A stretch of DNA of 64,000 bases from Aridibaculum aurantiacum (GCF_017355875.1 NZ_JAFEWC010000001.1:1612001-1676000), one strand, 5' to 3'; positions 1 through 9,134 are shown, counted from the stretch's first letter. Numbers and translations are program-made. The notes: generated from the sequence alone by a model not told the origin.

Positions 1-131
1 TTTGGTGGGGGAATAACAACGGTGAAGGGTGGACGATCATCCACCTGGCTTTTGAAATATTTCTTATCAAGCCAATGCTGGTACCATTTTTCTTCTGCCG
101 CCGACGGTATGTAGTTTTTGCTTAGTTCCAT
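1..131 (-). CDS. valS: valine--tRNA ligase, N-terminal fragment
   Basis: Reading leftward from an ATG at 131, the 43 visible codons give MELSKNYIPSAAEEKWYQHW and end in PFTVVIPPP, which runs into the first class I synthetase signature of ValS (PPPNVTG, cut by the window edge). The protein charges tRNA-Val in the cytoplasm. Only the N-terminus is present, so length and integrity cannot be judged. It lies 9 kb from a tRNA-Val gene, which is probably coincidence. Confidence 0.85.
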   Translation of the reverse strand, partial: MELSKNYIPSAAEEKWYQHWLDKKYFKSQVDDRPPFTVVIPPP

Positions 132-238
132 ATTTTCTTAAGGTGATCCGTAGTGGATGGAGGTTAAAGCTTTAAATACTGCTGTATCTTTTAGCTGGCG
201 GCAAATGTACAAAAATCGAAGAGTGGAAGGCGGGACAA

Positions 239-269
239 TAAAAAATCCCGCAGGCATGCCGGCGGGATT
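239..269 (-). terminator. Rho-independent terminator after the small lipoprotein gene
   Basis: The inverted repeat aatcccgc/gcgggatt (244-251 and 262-269) is followed on the minus strand by a T-rich run. It lies just beyond the stop of the 292-531 gene. Confidence 0.7.
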
Positions 270-291
270 CAAAGCAGATAGGTTTGGGTGA

Positions 292-531
292 TCAATAAAA
301 CATCATCTTACTATCCCACGAATACGCAGGTAGCGGGGCAGTTACTTCGTCCTGGTTGCCGCCCGGGTCCTTTACCTGCTGCATATCCAGTTTGCTGCAT
401 TTTGCATTAAATGCTTTGCAACAGCTAACAATAGTGGATATGCCTGTACAGGCAGATTTTATTTGATTAGAATGACAAGCAGTTATTGTACAACATAAAC
501 CCAGGGTGGTAATGTAAAGAAACTTTCTCAT
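292..531 (-). CDS. small putative lipoprotein, unknown function
   Basis: A 79-aa protein is read from an ATG at 531. The N-terminus MRKFLYITTLGLCCTITAC is a lipoprotein signal peptide with lipobox ITAC. The mature part has several cysteines (SACTG, SCCKAF, AKCSK). The open frame extends 10 codons upstream to 561, but the signal peptide makes 531 the better start. A terminator follows directly. I do not recognise a family. Confidence 0.5.
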   Translation of the reverse strand: MRKFLYITTLGLCCTITACHSNQIKSACTGISTIVSCCKAFNAKCSKLDMQQVKDPGGNQDEVTAPLPAYSWDSKMMFY

Positions 532-667
532 AGCCTTTGGTTTGTAATGCGAATGTATCAACGAAAGGAAAGCTCTATGGTTAATTTAGGTTAACCTTTC
601 TTGATTTTTTGAACGATCCGGTATTACAACGGGCTTTAGAGAAATATGTTACACCCTGTAAAAAAAA

Positions 668-793
668 TTAATGCAGTTTACCAGCCCACTCCAGGTAGGT
701 GATCAATGCAATCAATCCAAAAATGAAAATGAAGATCAGTGTGTTCCTTAAGCCATCGCTCATGTGGTGATGGTGGTGTGTAGAGTTCTCCAT
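668..793 (-). CDS. 41-aa His-rich single-span membrane protein
   Basis: This short frame runs from the ATG at 793 to a TAA at 668. It encodes MENSTHHHHHMSDG, then a hydrophobic span (LIFIFIFGLIALITYL) and the tail EWAGKLH. The His run may bind metal, but that is inference. No neighbour suggests a role. It could be a chance ORF, although the clean topology argues for a real small membrane protein. Confidence 0.45.
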   Translation of the reverse strand: MENSTHHHHHMSDGLRNTLIFIFIFGLIALITYLEWAGKLH

Positions 794-849
794 GGCAATT
801 AATATTTAACGTGATAAAAATGATACCGTTAGGGTGGCTTTTCATAGTT

Positions 850-868
850 AAAAGGCTAAGCCTTTTTT
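850..868. terminator. Short bidirectional hairpin, possible terminator
   Basis: AAAAGGC-TAA-GCCTTTT is followed by more T. It lies between divergent genes, so which transcript it would end is unclear. Confidence 0.35.
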
Positions 869-1031
869 ATCAACACTAAAACCTGGGAACATGTTCGTTA
901 AACCAAGAGCAAATACCTGCGCTTGCTGTGTTTGAAGTTATAAATCGTTTCAATATGAAACAAATCTTTTTCTGGGAATATTTTCTTTACCAGTTCTTCT
1001 TCATGCTACCTTTATCCTTTGAAATTGCCAG

Positions 1032-2393
1032 ATGTTTGCTATTGTAGATATTGAGACGACAGGTGGGTATGCCAGCGCTAATGGTATTACAGAAATTGCT
1101 ATTGCCATACATGATGGAACATCAATGGTGGATTACTATGAAACATTGATTAATCCTGACATGCCTATTCCGAGGTATGTACAGTCGTTGACAGGCATCA
1201 CAAACGCTATGGTTAGCCAGGCGCCTTACTTTGATGAAGTGGCGCCGCGTATCTATGAGCTGCTTCATGATAAGATCTTCGTAGCGCACAATGTAAATTT
1301 TGATTACTCTTTTATAAAGCACCATCTTGAAAGAGCAGGGCTATGCCTGGATTGTAAAAAGCTTTGCACGGTTCGCTTAGGAAGGAAAATATTGCCTGGA
1401 TATCCAAGTTATAGCCTCGGAAAATTATGTAGGAGCCTGGAAATAGAAATTGAGCAACGACATCGGGCTGGTGGCGACACGCTGGCAACGGTGAAGTTGT
1501 TTGAAAGAATGCTGCAGGCAGACGTGGAAGGCGAGTTGAAAGCGATGTTGAAAGGGCGCAATAAGAACAGTCATCTGCCTCCTAATCTTGCAGAAGAACG
1601 TGTTGCTGAATTGCCTGCATTGCCGGGTGTTTACTACTTCCACAACCAGAAGGGAAAGGTGATATATGTAGGCAAAGCCAAAGACCTGAAGAAACGTGTT
1701 ACCAGTCATTTTGCTAATAATAAACCGGGGAAGCAAAAACAAGATTTTCTTAGGGAGATATACAATGTTACCTACCAGGTGTGCGGTACTGAACTTATGG
1801 CCTATATACTGGAGAGTGTAGAGATAAAGCGGTTGTGGCCCATTTACAATAGAAGCCAGAAAGGATTTGAGCAAGCCTATGGTTTGTACATGTTTGAAGA
1901 CGGCAGAGGCTACCAGCGCCTGTTGATAGAGAAGAAGAAAAAGCACCTGCAGCCATTGTATACATTCAGCATGTTGCTGGATGGTCATAATATGATGAAG
2001 GCGTTGATAGAGCAGTTTGAGCTTTGTCCGCGGCTTTGTTTTATTGATCATTCGCCGGGGCCTAGTTTGGCTGAAGCGTTGGGTATAAGTTGCGAAGCTT
2101 ATAATGCAAGGGTTAAGTTGGCTGTCGATCACTTGAAGAATTCGATGCCAAGCTTTGCCGTGGTTGAGCATGTGGCGCTGCCTAAGAAAGAAAAACAGCA
2201 AAGTGTAATCGTGGTGGAGAATGGCCGTTTCTATGGAATGGGATACCTGCCTGCTAATGTATCTGTAACAGCACTGGATGAATTAAAACAACAAGTAACT
2301 CCGTACCCCGAGAATGGCTACATCCGCGGGTTGATATATTCTTACGCTTCAAAAAATCCTCATAAGAAGTACGAGTTCTTGCAGCAGCTGTAA
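1032..2393 (+). CDS. DnaQ-like 3'-5' exonuclease fused to a GIY-YIG nuclease
   Basis: A 453-aa protein with two nuclease modules. The N-terminal DEDDh exonuclease has FAIVDIETTGG (acidic pair), AHNVNFDYSF and the late HRAGGD motif by about residue 150. From about residue 195 a GIY-YIG domain follows, with GVYYF, IYVGKAKDLKKR and the downstream catalytic-type E in ILESVEIK. This arrangement is known from UvrC/Cho-related proteins (epsilon-exonuclease plus UvrC N-domain), so a role in DNA repair is likely but not proved. The C-terminal 200 residues have no domain I can name. It is a single gene followed by the tex transcription unit. Confidence 0.85.
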   Translation: MFAIVDIETTGGYASANGITEIAIAIHDGTSMVDYYETLINPDMPIPRYVQSLTGITNAMVSQAPYFDEVAPRIYELLHDKIFVAHNVNFDYSFIKHHLERAGLCLDCKKLCTVRLGRKILPGYPSYSLGKLCRSLEIEIEQRHRAGGDTLATVKLFERMLQADVEGELKAMLKGRNKNSHLPPNLAEERVAELPALPGVYYFHNQKGKVIYVGKAKDLKKRVTSHFANNKPGKQKQDFLREIYNVTYQVCGTELMAYILESVEIKRLWPIYNRSQKGFEQAYGLYMFEDGRGYQRLLIEKKKKHLQPLYTFSMLLDGHNMMKALIEQFELCPRLCFIDHSPGPSLAEALGISCEAYNARVKLAVDHLKNSMPSFAVVEHVALPKKEKQQSVIVVENGRFYGMGYLPANVSVTALDELKQQVTPYPENGYIRGLIYSYASKNPHKKYEFLQQL

Positions 2394-2580
2394 TTGATGC
2401 TGCTAATATTATTTTTTTCCTGCACTTGAGTGGGGATTATCTCATTTTTTGATTTGATGATTGGCTGGTACTTTCGCGGCGCTGTAACCATGGCGTTCAT
2501 TGGTGCAGATGCTTAAAGTGATAGGCTGGCGGGTCAAAAGATACAGCCAGGACAAAATGTAGAATAAAGAACTACCAGTT

Positions 2581-2640
2581 GAAGTGTGCGACGCAAGTAA
2601 AGATGAAAAGCGTGATGCAGCTGGTAACAAAATAAAAAAT
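2581..2640 (-). repeat. Dispersed intergenic repeat, copy A
   Basis: Read on the minus strand this is TTTTATTTTGTTACCAGC, a variable middle, then TTGCGTCGCACACTTC. It matches copies at 6206-6264, 12340-12400 and 61039-61098. It covers the apparent upstream extension of the tex frame, which supports starting tex at 2644. Confidence 0.5.
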
Positions 2641-2643
2641 GAA

Positions 2644-4899
2644 ATGAGAGAGTTTGCACAACAAATAGCACATAAGGTAAATGTGAAGCCGGCGCAGGTG
2701 GATGCTGTGCTGGAATTGTTTGAAGAAGGATCGACTATACCATTTATTGCGCGGTATCGTAAGGATAAAACAGGTGGCCTGGATGAGGTGCAAATAGCGC
2801 AGATACAGGATGAGGCGAAAGCAATGAAGGAGTTTGCTGAGCGCAAGACGTTTATTGAAAAAACGATCACCGAGCAGGGAAAGATGACGGAAGAACTGCA
2901 GGCGAAACTAGATGCTACTACCACCATTGCTGAGCTGGAAGATATTTACCTGCCTTACAAGCCGAAGCGTAAAACAAAAGCTACTGTGGCGCGCGAAAAT
3001 GGATTGGAGCCATTGGCGTTGCAACTGTTGGAACAGAAAGATTTTGATGTTGCAGCTACTGCAGCAGGTTTTCTTAATGATAATGTGAAGAGTGCGGAAG
3101 AGGCACTGCAAGGTGCACGTGATATCATTGCTGAGATAGTGAATGAAGATGCAACTGTACGTGCTAAGATGCGTAAATTGTTTGAAGAGCAGGCAACGGT
3201 GCAGAGTAAAGTGGTGCCTGAAAAAGAAGCGGAAGGGCAGAAGTATAAAGATTATTTTGACTTCAATGAACCTGTGCATAAGATGCCATCGCATAGGGCG
3301 CTGGCGGTGCTGCGTGGCTTTTTAGAAGGAGTGCTTCGCATAGGTATATCGCCTGAGGAAGAAGTGGCTATTGAGCAGGTGGAAGAGCAGTATATAAAGG
3401 GAATGAGCGTGTGCAATGAGCATATTCGTAAAGCGATAAAAGATGCTTACCGCCGCCTGTTGCAGCCTAGTCTGGAAAGCGAATTCAGAACTGCATTGAA
3501 GGCGCGTGCAGACGAAGAGGCTATCAATGTATTTGCTGAAAATCTTCGTCAGCTGCTGCTGAGTTCGCCGCTTGGAAGCAAAAGATTGCTGGCAATAGAT
3601 CCGGGTTATAGAACGGGTTGTAAGATTGTGTGCCTGGATGAAAAAGGTGACCTGAAGAATACTGACCTGATATACATTCACGAAGAAAAAAAGCTGCCTG
3701 CTGCAGAAAAAACCATTCGTCACCTGGTAGAGGTTTACCAGGTAGAAGCATTTGCAATTGGTGATGGTACTGCAGGCAGGGAAACAGAACAATTTATTCG
3801 TGGCCTGAACCTGGGGCTGCCGGTGTTTTTGGTAAACGAAGACGGTGCATCTGTATACAGTGCGTCTGAAACAGCACGTGAAGAGTTTCCTGATTATGAC
3901 GTGACGGTTCGTGGGTCAGTGAGTATTGGAAGAAGATTAATGGATCCGCTGGCGGAGTTGGTGAAAATAGATCCTAAGAGCATTGGTGTCGGCCAATACC
4001 AGCACGATGTGAACCAGTTTAGGCTTAAAGAAAAACTAGACCAGACAGTAGAAAGCTGCGTGAATTTGGTGGGAGTGAATTTGAATACTGCCAGTAAACA
4101 CCTGTTGAGCTATGTGAGTGGTATTGGTGGATCACTGGCTGAAAATATTGTGAAGCACAGGAAAGAGGTTGGCAAGTTTACCAGCAGGAAAGAACTGTTG
4201 AAAGTGCCAAGATTGGGTGGTAAAGCCTTTGAACAATGTGCTGGTTTCCTTCGCATAAATGAAGGAGAAAATCCATTGGATGGAAGTGCAGTGCATCCTG
4301 AAGCTTATGCCTTGGTAGAAGCAATGGCTAAAGACCTGGGAGTGGAAGTGAAGACGCTGATTGGAAATGAAGCACTGGTGAAGCAGGTAGATGCGAAGAA
4401 GTATGTAACGGAGCAATTTGGAGAGCTAACCATTCGCGATATATTAAATGAATTAAAGAAGCCAGGTCTTGATCCACGGAGCGAAGTACAGCAGTTTGAG
4501 TTTGCTAACATCTACAAAATAGAAGACGTAACAGTGGGAATGGTGGTGCCGGGTGTGGTAACCAACATTACGCGTTTTGGCGCATTCGTAGACATAGGTG
4601 TAAAGCAGGATGGGCTAGTGCACGTTTCAGAAATTTCGCACACTTATATAACTGATCCGAACGAAGCGCTGAAGCTGAACCAAAAGGTGCAGGTGAAAGT
4701 GACGGAAGTGGATGTGGCGCGTAAACGTATTGCGCTTTCTATAAAGCAAACGCAGGAAGCGCCGCAACGCCAGCAGCGCCCACAGCAATACCAGAGCAAA
4801 GGCAACTTCAATAACAAAGGCAACTTCAAAAAGCAAGAACGTGAGCCTGCAACTATGGATGATGCCCTGGCTGCGCTGAAGAAGAAGTTTGGAAAGTAA
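2644..4899 (+). CDS. tex: Tex-family RNA-binding transcriptional accessory protein
   Basis: A 751-aa protein from the ATG at 2644. It opens with the Tex N-domain (STIPFIARYRKDKTGGLDE). A YqgF/RNase H-like fold follows (LAIDPGYRTGCK), then helix-hairpin-helix segments (LSYVSGIGGSLAENIVKHRK) and a C-terminal S1 RNA-binding domain (GMVVPGVVTNITRFGAFVDI). The frame is open back to a GTG at 2584, but those 20 codons lie inside a dispersed repeat and do not look like Tex. The tail is rich in Q, N and K (about 720 onward), as in other Bacteroidota Tex proteins. Tex acts on nucleic acid during transcription and RNA turnover. The gene ends at a bidirectional terminator. Confidence 0.92.
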   Translation: MREFAQQIAHKVNVKPAQVDAVLELFEEGSTIPFIARYRKDKTGGLDEVQIAQIQDEAKAMKEFAERKTFIEKTITEQGKMTEELQAKLDATTTIAELEDIYLPYKPKRKTKATVARENGLEPLALQLLEQKDFDVAATAAGFLNDNVKSAEEALQGARDIIAEIVNEDATVRAKMRKLFEEQATVQSKVVPEKEAEGQKYKDYFDFNEPVHKMPSHRALAVLRGFLEGVLRIGISPEEEVAIEQVEEQYIKGMSVCNEHIRKAIKDAYRRLLQPSLESEFRTALKARADEEAINVFAENLRQLLLSSPLGSKRLLAIDPGYRTGCKIVCLDEKGDLKNTDLIYIHEEKKLPAAEKTIRHLVEVYQVEAFAIGDGTAGRETEQFIRGLNLGLPVFLVNEDGASVYSASETAREEFPDYDVTVRGSVSIGRRLMDPLAELVKIDPKSIGVGQYQHDVNQFRLKEKLDQTVESCVNLVGVNLNTASKHLLSYVSGIGGSLAENIVKHRKEVGKFTSRKELLKVPRLGGKAFEQCAGFLRINEGENPLDGSAVHPEAYALVEAMAKDLGVEVKTLIGNEALVKQVDAKKYVTEQFGELTIRDILNELKKPGLDPRSEVQQFEFANIYKIEDVTVGMVVPGVVTNITRFGAFVDIGVKQDGLVHVSEISHTYITDPNEALKLNQKVQVKVTEVDVARKRIALSIKQTQEAPQRQQRPQQYQSKGNFNNKGNFKKQEREPATMDDALAALKKKFGK

Positions 4900-4950
4900 T
4901 GCCTATGACGTGGAAGTAAATATAGATCCGCAGGAGGTTGTTGTTGAATA

Positions 4951-4991
4951 AAAAAAGTGGATAATTCACGTGGTGAGTTATCCTCTTTTTT
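4951..4991. terminator. Bidirectional terminator between tex and the glyoxalase-fold gene
   Basis: A long stem pairs aaaaaagtggataattcac with gtgagttatcctctttttt, with A-run and T-run ends. It serves the convergent genes ending at 4899 and 5012. Confidence 0.85.
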
Positions 4992-5011
4992 ATGCTGATA
5001 ATTTATTGACG

Positions 5012-5389
5012 TCAGATAATGTTATTCTTAGGCAGGGGTTCAGAGAACAGCAGCTTATTGTTAAATGGATCATTCACTTCCATGGTTAGCGCTTCCCAGG
5101 GAGCAACCTCCAGGCCGGGCCTGTTGTACTTATAGTTCTTTGCCAGCAACTGCTCGTGATAATCCCGAAGGCCGCCCGACGTTTCAATGAAAACCTTTGC
5201 ACCTGGTGTGCAATCACCATGATGTTCCGAAAGATGAAGCGTGATGTCTTCTAACCGGACCTCCATATAAACAGGTGAATGAGGCGGTTGATGTTGCCAC
5301 GCAATAGAAAAGCCGAGGAAATGCACGTAGAATTCTACTGCTTTATCATAATCAAAAATGCGGAAGATGGGGATGACCTTGTGCGGCAT
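5012..5389 (-). CDS. glyoxalase/bleomycin-resistance fold protein
   Basis: A 125-aa protein of VOC (glyoxalase) length. It has the paired beta-alpha-beta units of the fold: KVIPIFRIFDYDKAVEFYVH at the start, MEVRLEDITLHLSEH in the middle and ALTMEVNDPFNNKLLFSE at the end. The spread of H and E residues fits a metal-binding site, but the substrate cannot be told. Bleomycin-binding Ble-like proteins have the same size and layout. It stands alone, convergent with tex. Confidence 0.75.
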   Translation of the reverse strand: MPHKVIPIFRIFDYDKAVEFYVHFLGFSIAWQHQPPHSPVYMEVRLEDITLHLSEHHGDCTPGAKVFIETSGGLRDYHEQLLAKNYKYNRPGLEVAPWEALTMEVNDPFNNKLLFSEPLPKNNII

Positions 5390-5406
5390 AAGCGGGGTTT
5401 GTTATT

Positions 5407-5434
5407 GGTTCCTGGTTCCTGGTTTCTGGTTCCT
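5407..5434. repeat. Four tandem 7-bp units (ggttcct)
   Basis: There are three exact ggttcct units and one ggtttct unit in a row, just upstream of the glyoxalase-fold gene start (minus strand). Confidence 0.7.
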
Positions 5435-5499
5435 GTTTGGGTGTGGTTTGTTGTTTAGAACAAAAATATGTGCGGCAAATTTACAGGTGGTTCTGCCGG

Positions 5500-6147
5500 T
5501 TATTGAACATGTTGTTTTAGGATCTCGATAAACTGTGTTCTGGGTATCATGTTGGCTCCAAGTGATTCAAGATGTTCGGTATAAACCTGGCAGTCTATCA
5601 TCAAAATTCCTTCTTGCTGGAGTTGCTGTACGTACTTAATGAAAGCATATTTGCTTGCGTTGCTCTGGTGGCTGAACATACTTTCGCCAAAGAAGATCTT
5701 GCCCATTTTTATGCCATACAAACCGCCTACTAAAGTGCCATCTTTCCAGGCTTCGGCGCTGTGCGCTACTCCAAGGTGATGCAGTTTTGTATATGCACTT
5801 TCTACTTCAGCTGTTATCCATGTGCCTGATTGCCCGGTGCGGATAGAAGATTTGCAATGGTGTATTACCTGCGCAAAGGCAGTATTGGTTCTGAAGTCAA
5901 ATGCTTGTTTCTTGAGCAGTTGTTGCATGCTCTTGCTCACTTTAAGTTCACCAGGAAAAAGAACAAAGCGCGGGTCGGGACACCACCAAAGCGGCACTTC
6001 ATCTTCGTACCACGGAAATATGCCCTGGCGGTATGCCATCAGTAATCTTTCGGTGCTAAGATCGCCTCCAATGGCTAGCAGCCCATCTGGTAAGGCTTCT
6101 TCCACAGGAGGAAACCAGAGGCTGTTATCCAAGGCATATAATGGCAT
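5500..6147 (-). CDS. aat: leucyl/phenylalanyl-tRNA--protein transferase
   Basis: A 215-aa cytoplasmic enzyme that adds Leu or Phe from tRNA to N-terminal Arg/Lys, marking proteins for ClpAP. Family hallmarks are the start LWFPPVEEALPDGLLAIGGD, the block GIFPWYEDEVPLWWCPDPR and GGLYGIKMGKIFFGESMFS. The length is normal for Aat. The gene lies downstream of clpS on the same strand, so the transferase and the N-degron adaptor are encoded together. A dispersed repeat lies in the 135-bp gap between them. Confidence 0.95.
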   Translation of the reverse strand: MPLYALDNSLWFPPVEEALPDGLLAIGGDLSTERLLMAYRQGIFPWYEDEVPLWWCPDPRFVLFPGELKVSKSMQQLLKKQAFDFRTNTAFAQVIHHCKSSIRTGQSGTWITAEVESAYTKLHHLGVAHSAEAWKDGTLVGGLYGIKMGKIFFGESMFSHQSNASKYAFIKYVQQLQQEGILMIDCQVYTEHLESLGANMIPRTQFIEILKQHVQ

Positions 6148-6205
6148 AGATGATGTTTAGCAGTACCAAATACAATATTGGCTGATACTGTTGAAAGAAG
6201 TGTTA

Positions 6206-6264
6206 CTGTACAAGTGTGCGACGCAACGATGTAAATAAGAGCGGTAATGCTGGTTACATAAAAA
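6206..6264 (-). repeat. Dispersed intergenic repeat, copy B
   Basis: Minus-strand reading: TTTTTATGTAACCAGC, a variable centre, then CATCGTTGCGTCGCACACTT and GTACAG. It lies in the clpS-aat gap. It is nearly identical at both ends to the copy inside the island (12340-12400). Confidence 0.6.
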
Positions 6265-6282
6265 GAGAATAAATGAAAATGA

Positions 6283-6579
6283 TTATGCCATCACTTCTAA
6301 TGTGGCACTTATACCTCTGTCGGTAATGGCTTCTACCATTGGTTTAAGATCTTCGAAAGAACCTTGTTTAACAGCGTATTTTCCTTGTGTATGTATAAGT
6401 AAAGCGCATTGCTCTGCCTGCTCTTCTGAATGGCCGCAAACCTTAATCAAAGTTTCTATAACGAAGTCAAAAGTGTTTACATCATCGTTCCAAACAATGA
6501 TCTGGTACGTATCTTCCAGCGCTGTCAGTATATCTACTTCATGCTCCTCGTAAGGCTTTACAGCTGCATTTCTCCACAT
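6283..6579 (-). CDS. clpS: ATP-dependent Clp protease adaptor ClpS
   Basis: A 98-aa adaptor that hands N-degron substrates to the ClpA/ClpC chaperone. The core YQIIVWNDDVNTFDFVIETL carries the N-end residue pocket (NDD). CALLIHTQGKYAVKQGSFED holds the usual His-containing helix. Length fits the family. Being next to aat, it forms an N-degron unit with it. Confidence 0.95.
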   Translation of the reverse strand: MWRNAAVKPYEEHEVDILTALEDTYQIIVWNDDVNTFDFVIETLIKVCGHSEEQAEQCALLIHTQGKYAVKQGSFEDLKPMVEAITDRGISATLEVMA

Positions 6580-6674
6580 GGTATCGGGTTTTTGGCAAAG
6601 TTATTCGTAATATATTTATAACAATGGCGGGTGTAGAAATATTATAAACTCCCTTACATTTAAGCTATTAATTC

Positions 6675-8726
6675 ATGCGTCTTTTTTCCCGGCATATAAA
6701 ACAACCAAACAACCAATCTACAGGTGCTGCGCCGGTGATAAAAATTGATAGCATTTTTCGTGGTTTAGACTACCTGGTTGAATTTATAAAACGTATAAGG
6801 CCTGCGCATCCTCGCGATTTTGAACAAGCGGAATTGAAGTTCAAGGCGATGTTTTACCAGTTGCAACAGGATAAGGTTTTGTTGTTCTCCCTGCGCAAGG
6901 CTTTGCTTACACAGTTTCATAATGCTACCATAGTGCCTGCACTAACAGAAAGCGGTATGGTGAAATCGAGGGGTTTCATCCAGGAGATCTCGACCAAGAT
7001 GAAGCATAAATTCTTGCCGCCTTTACAGCGTCCAAATAATTTTTTATACGTAATCAATCATGTTTTTTATAAAAAGACGGATTATATATGGGTGCGGGGC
7101 ATAGACCCGGACCTATGGATCAATTTCTTTACCCTAGTAGGTTTCCAGTTCAATGTAAAAGAGCCGGCTATCATCAGCCAGTTGAATGAAGCTTTATTCA
7201 TACTTACGCAGCGTTGTGTGACACTGTCGCTTGAAAAAGATATAAAAGATAATGCGCCTGAAGTTGGACATGCAGATTTCCCTTTTATAAAACTGAACAT
7301 AGCAGTGCAAAATTATTTGCAGCTGTTTATGCAAGACGCTGGACCTCTGCAACTGGAAAAATATCTGAAGCAAATAAACCAGGCGCTGGTAGAGTGCAGG
7401 GGAATTGTGGAATATATAAATGACCAGCGAAAAGTAAATGGTACAAGTCTTTCGCAAACGTACCTGCTTCTTCGAATCGAGCAGCATCTTGAGAGAATGT
7501 TCATGATCACCGATGTTCTTGACCAGGATAAATCTTTTGATGCTGAAAGGTTTCTTAACTACTTCAAGCAGATCGTTTACTATGAAAAAAAGAAGACTAG
7601 CCTGCGTGAATTTGTAAGTGCGAATCTTGCTTTCATTGCCTACAAAATAACCGAGCACGGTGGTAAAAGAGGGGAGACCTATATAACCACTACGCGTTCG
7701 CAATATTGGTGGATGATAACATCGGCAATGGCTGGGGGTTTTATCATTTCATTTATTGCTGTTATAAAGAACCTGATTGGGAAAATGGCTTTGGCTCCTT
7801 TCTGGCAGGGCTTTGCTTATAGTGTCAACTATAGCTTTGGTTTCCAGTTGATGCATGAAACAAAGGCTACGCTGGCCACCAAACAGCCTGCTTATACTGC
7901 ATCGGCCATTGCTAGTTCGCTTGACCTTGAAAAGAATAAGGACCATCCTGATCTGCATGGACTGGTGATTATAGTAGCACGCACCATACGCAGCCAGTTA
8001 GCAAGTTTTATTGGTAACCTGGTTGTGGTTTTCCCAATGTCTTTTGGTTTGGCGGCCTTGTATTATTTTATTTCTGGTAGTTACCTGGTAAATGAGCAAG
8101 TAGCAGAAAAACTGCTGCGGGATAATCACCCGTTCTTTAGTTTCTCTATCATGTATGCGTGTTTTACCGGCTTCTTTTTGTTTGCCAGTGGACTGATAGC
8201 AGGATATGTAGAAAATGGAATCAATTACGGTAAGGTGGCGCTGCGTTTGCGTAACCACCCGGTGTTTAAAAATACGTTGGCGCCAAAGCGGTTGAACCGC
8301 CTTACAGCATATGTTGAAGATAATTTTGGCGCCCTGGTCGGTAATATAGCTCTTGGATTTTTCCTCGGTATGGCTGGTTTCTTTGGTGCTATTTTCGGAA
8401 TTCCTTTTGACATCAGGCATATTACTATTGCGGCCGGTAATACTTCTATTGCTTATTTCACTACAGGGAATGCACCTGGAACTGCTTACCTGCTTACTGT
8501 AGTTGGCGGTGTGTTACTAATAGGTTTATTCAACTTCCTTGTAAGTTTTTCGTTTGCCTTTTTTGTGGCGGTAAAAAGCCGCGGCGTTCGCCTACGCGAT
8601 TTTCCAGAACTGTTCGGTATTATGGCAAGGTTCTTCTATCATTATCCTAAAGATTTCTTTTACGCTCCTAAAGTGCCACGACAGGTAGCTGAAGTAAAAC
8701 AAAAGCTTTATAAGCAAAAAGAATAG
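6675..8726 (+). CDS. large membrane protein of the 'site-specific recombinase' (Gcr) family
   Basis: A 683-aa protein. The first 340 residues are soluble and helical. Residues from about 345 contain several hydrophobic spans (WWMITSAMAGGFIISFIAVI, LVVVFPMSFGLAALYYFISG, LLTVVGGVLLIGLFNFLVSF). This matches the family historically labelled site-specific recombinase Gcr (PF10136). I see no tyrosine- or serine-recombinase motif and the membrane topology argues against DNA recombination, so the label should not be read as function. It is not part of the adjacent island. Confidence 0.7.
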   Translation: MRLFSRHIKQPNNQSTGAAPVIKIDSIFRGLDYLVEFIKRIRPAHPRDFEQAELKFKAMFYQLQQDKVLLFSLRKALLTQFHNATIVPALTESGMVKSRGFIQEISTKMKHKFLPPLQRPNNFLYVINHVFYKKTDYIWVRGIDPDLWINFFTLVGFQFNVKEPAIISQLNEALFILTQRCVTLSLEKDIKDNAPEVGHADFPFIKLNIAVQNYLQLFMQDAGPLQLEKYLKQINQALVECRGIVEYINDQRKVNGTSLSQTYLLLRIEQHLERMFMITDVLDQDKSFDAERFLNYFKQIVYYEKKKTSLREFVSANLAFIAYKITEHGGKRGETYITTTRSQYWWMITSAMAGGFIISFIAVIKNLIGKMALAPFWQGFAYSVNYSFGFQLMHETKATLATKQPAYTASAIASSLDLEKNKDHPDLHGLVIIVARTIRSQLASFIGNLVVVFPMSFGLAALYYFISGSYLVNEQVAEKLLRDNHPFFSFSIMYACFTGFFLFASGLIAGYVENGINYGKVALRLRNHPVFKNTLAPKRLNRLTAYVEDNFGALVGNIALGFFLGMAGFFGAIFGIPFDIRHITIAAGNTSIAYFTTGNAPGTAYLLTVVGGVLLIGLFNFLVSFSFAFFVAVKSRGVRLRDFPELFGIMARFFYHYPKDFFYAPKVPRQVAEVKQKLYKQKE

Positions 8727-8975
8727 CGGGAACTACTATTAAGGCTTTAAATGTTAAATGTATGTTGCCGGTGTAACCTTTGGGTTGTTTAGCCATCTTA
8801 TGTGTGGTTTTTAGAATATTGGATATTATGGGGTTGGATTTCTATCCGGACCCCTATTTTTTTGTAGGTAATCAAACTCTTTCCCTTCTACATCTAATTT
8901 TTATATCCCTTTGCTTCAGATTATTGGGTGGAATAAATAGCAAGAAAAAATATCTGAAAAAGATGGAAAAATATT
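8727..8975. other. Intergenic stretch without a convincing gene
   Basis: A hydrophobic frame (TTG at 8780, ATG at 8828, ending 8983) overlaps the tRNA promoter and has no recognisable family. I treat the stretch as non-coding. Confidence 0.5.
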
Positions 8976-9006
8976 TTTGCTGAAAAAGATCCTGCTCCTA
9001 TATTTG
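8976..9006 (+). promoter_or_regulatory. Bacteroidota-type promoter for tRNA-Val
   Basis: TTTG (8976-8979), 19 bases, then TATATTTG (8999-9006) match the phylum's TTTG-N19-TAnnTTTG consensus exactly. Transcription would start about 45 bases before the tRNA. Confidence 0.75.
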
Positions 9007-9058
9007 CACTCCCAACAGCGAAAGAGCACAACACTTAAGCGGTTGAGAAACAAAAAAA

Positions 9059-9133
9059 GGGAGCATAGCTCAGTTGGTTTAGAGCATCTGCCTTACAAGC
9101 AGAGGGTCCGCGGTTCGAACCCGTGTGCTCCCA
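9059..9133 (+). tRNA. tRNA-Val (anticodon TAC)
   Basis: A 75-nt cloverleaf. The acceptor stem is GGGAGCA/TGCTCCC and the anticodon stem TCTGC/GCAGA encloses loop CTTACAA, giving anticodon TAC. The T arm is intact (GGTTCGAACCC), the discriminator is A and CCA is not encoded. Its 3' 42 bases also form the left attachment core of the mobile element, so the insertion left a functional tRNA. Confidence 0.97.
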
Positions 9134-9134
9134 C
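9092..9134 (+). repeat. Left attachment core (attL), tRNA 3' half
   Basis: Identical over 43 bases to 33853-33895. The match extends 5 bases further left with a single mismatch. Confidence 0.9.

Noticed and set aside
1425-2201. 258-aa minus-strand frame opposite the nuclease gene
   Set aside because: It is a shadow of the exonuclease/GIY-YIG gene, whose motifs are convincing.
6675-8726. Reading the Gcr-family protein as the island's recombinase
   Set aside because: It lies outside the attachment repeats, has several membrane spans and lacks recombinase residues; the true integrase is at 32423-33679.
8780-8983. 67-aa frame before tRNA-Val
   Set aside because: It needs a TTG start, overlaps the tRNA promoter and matches no family.
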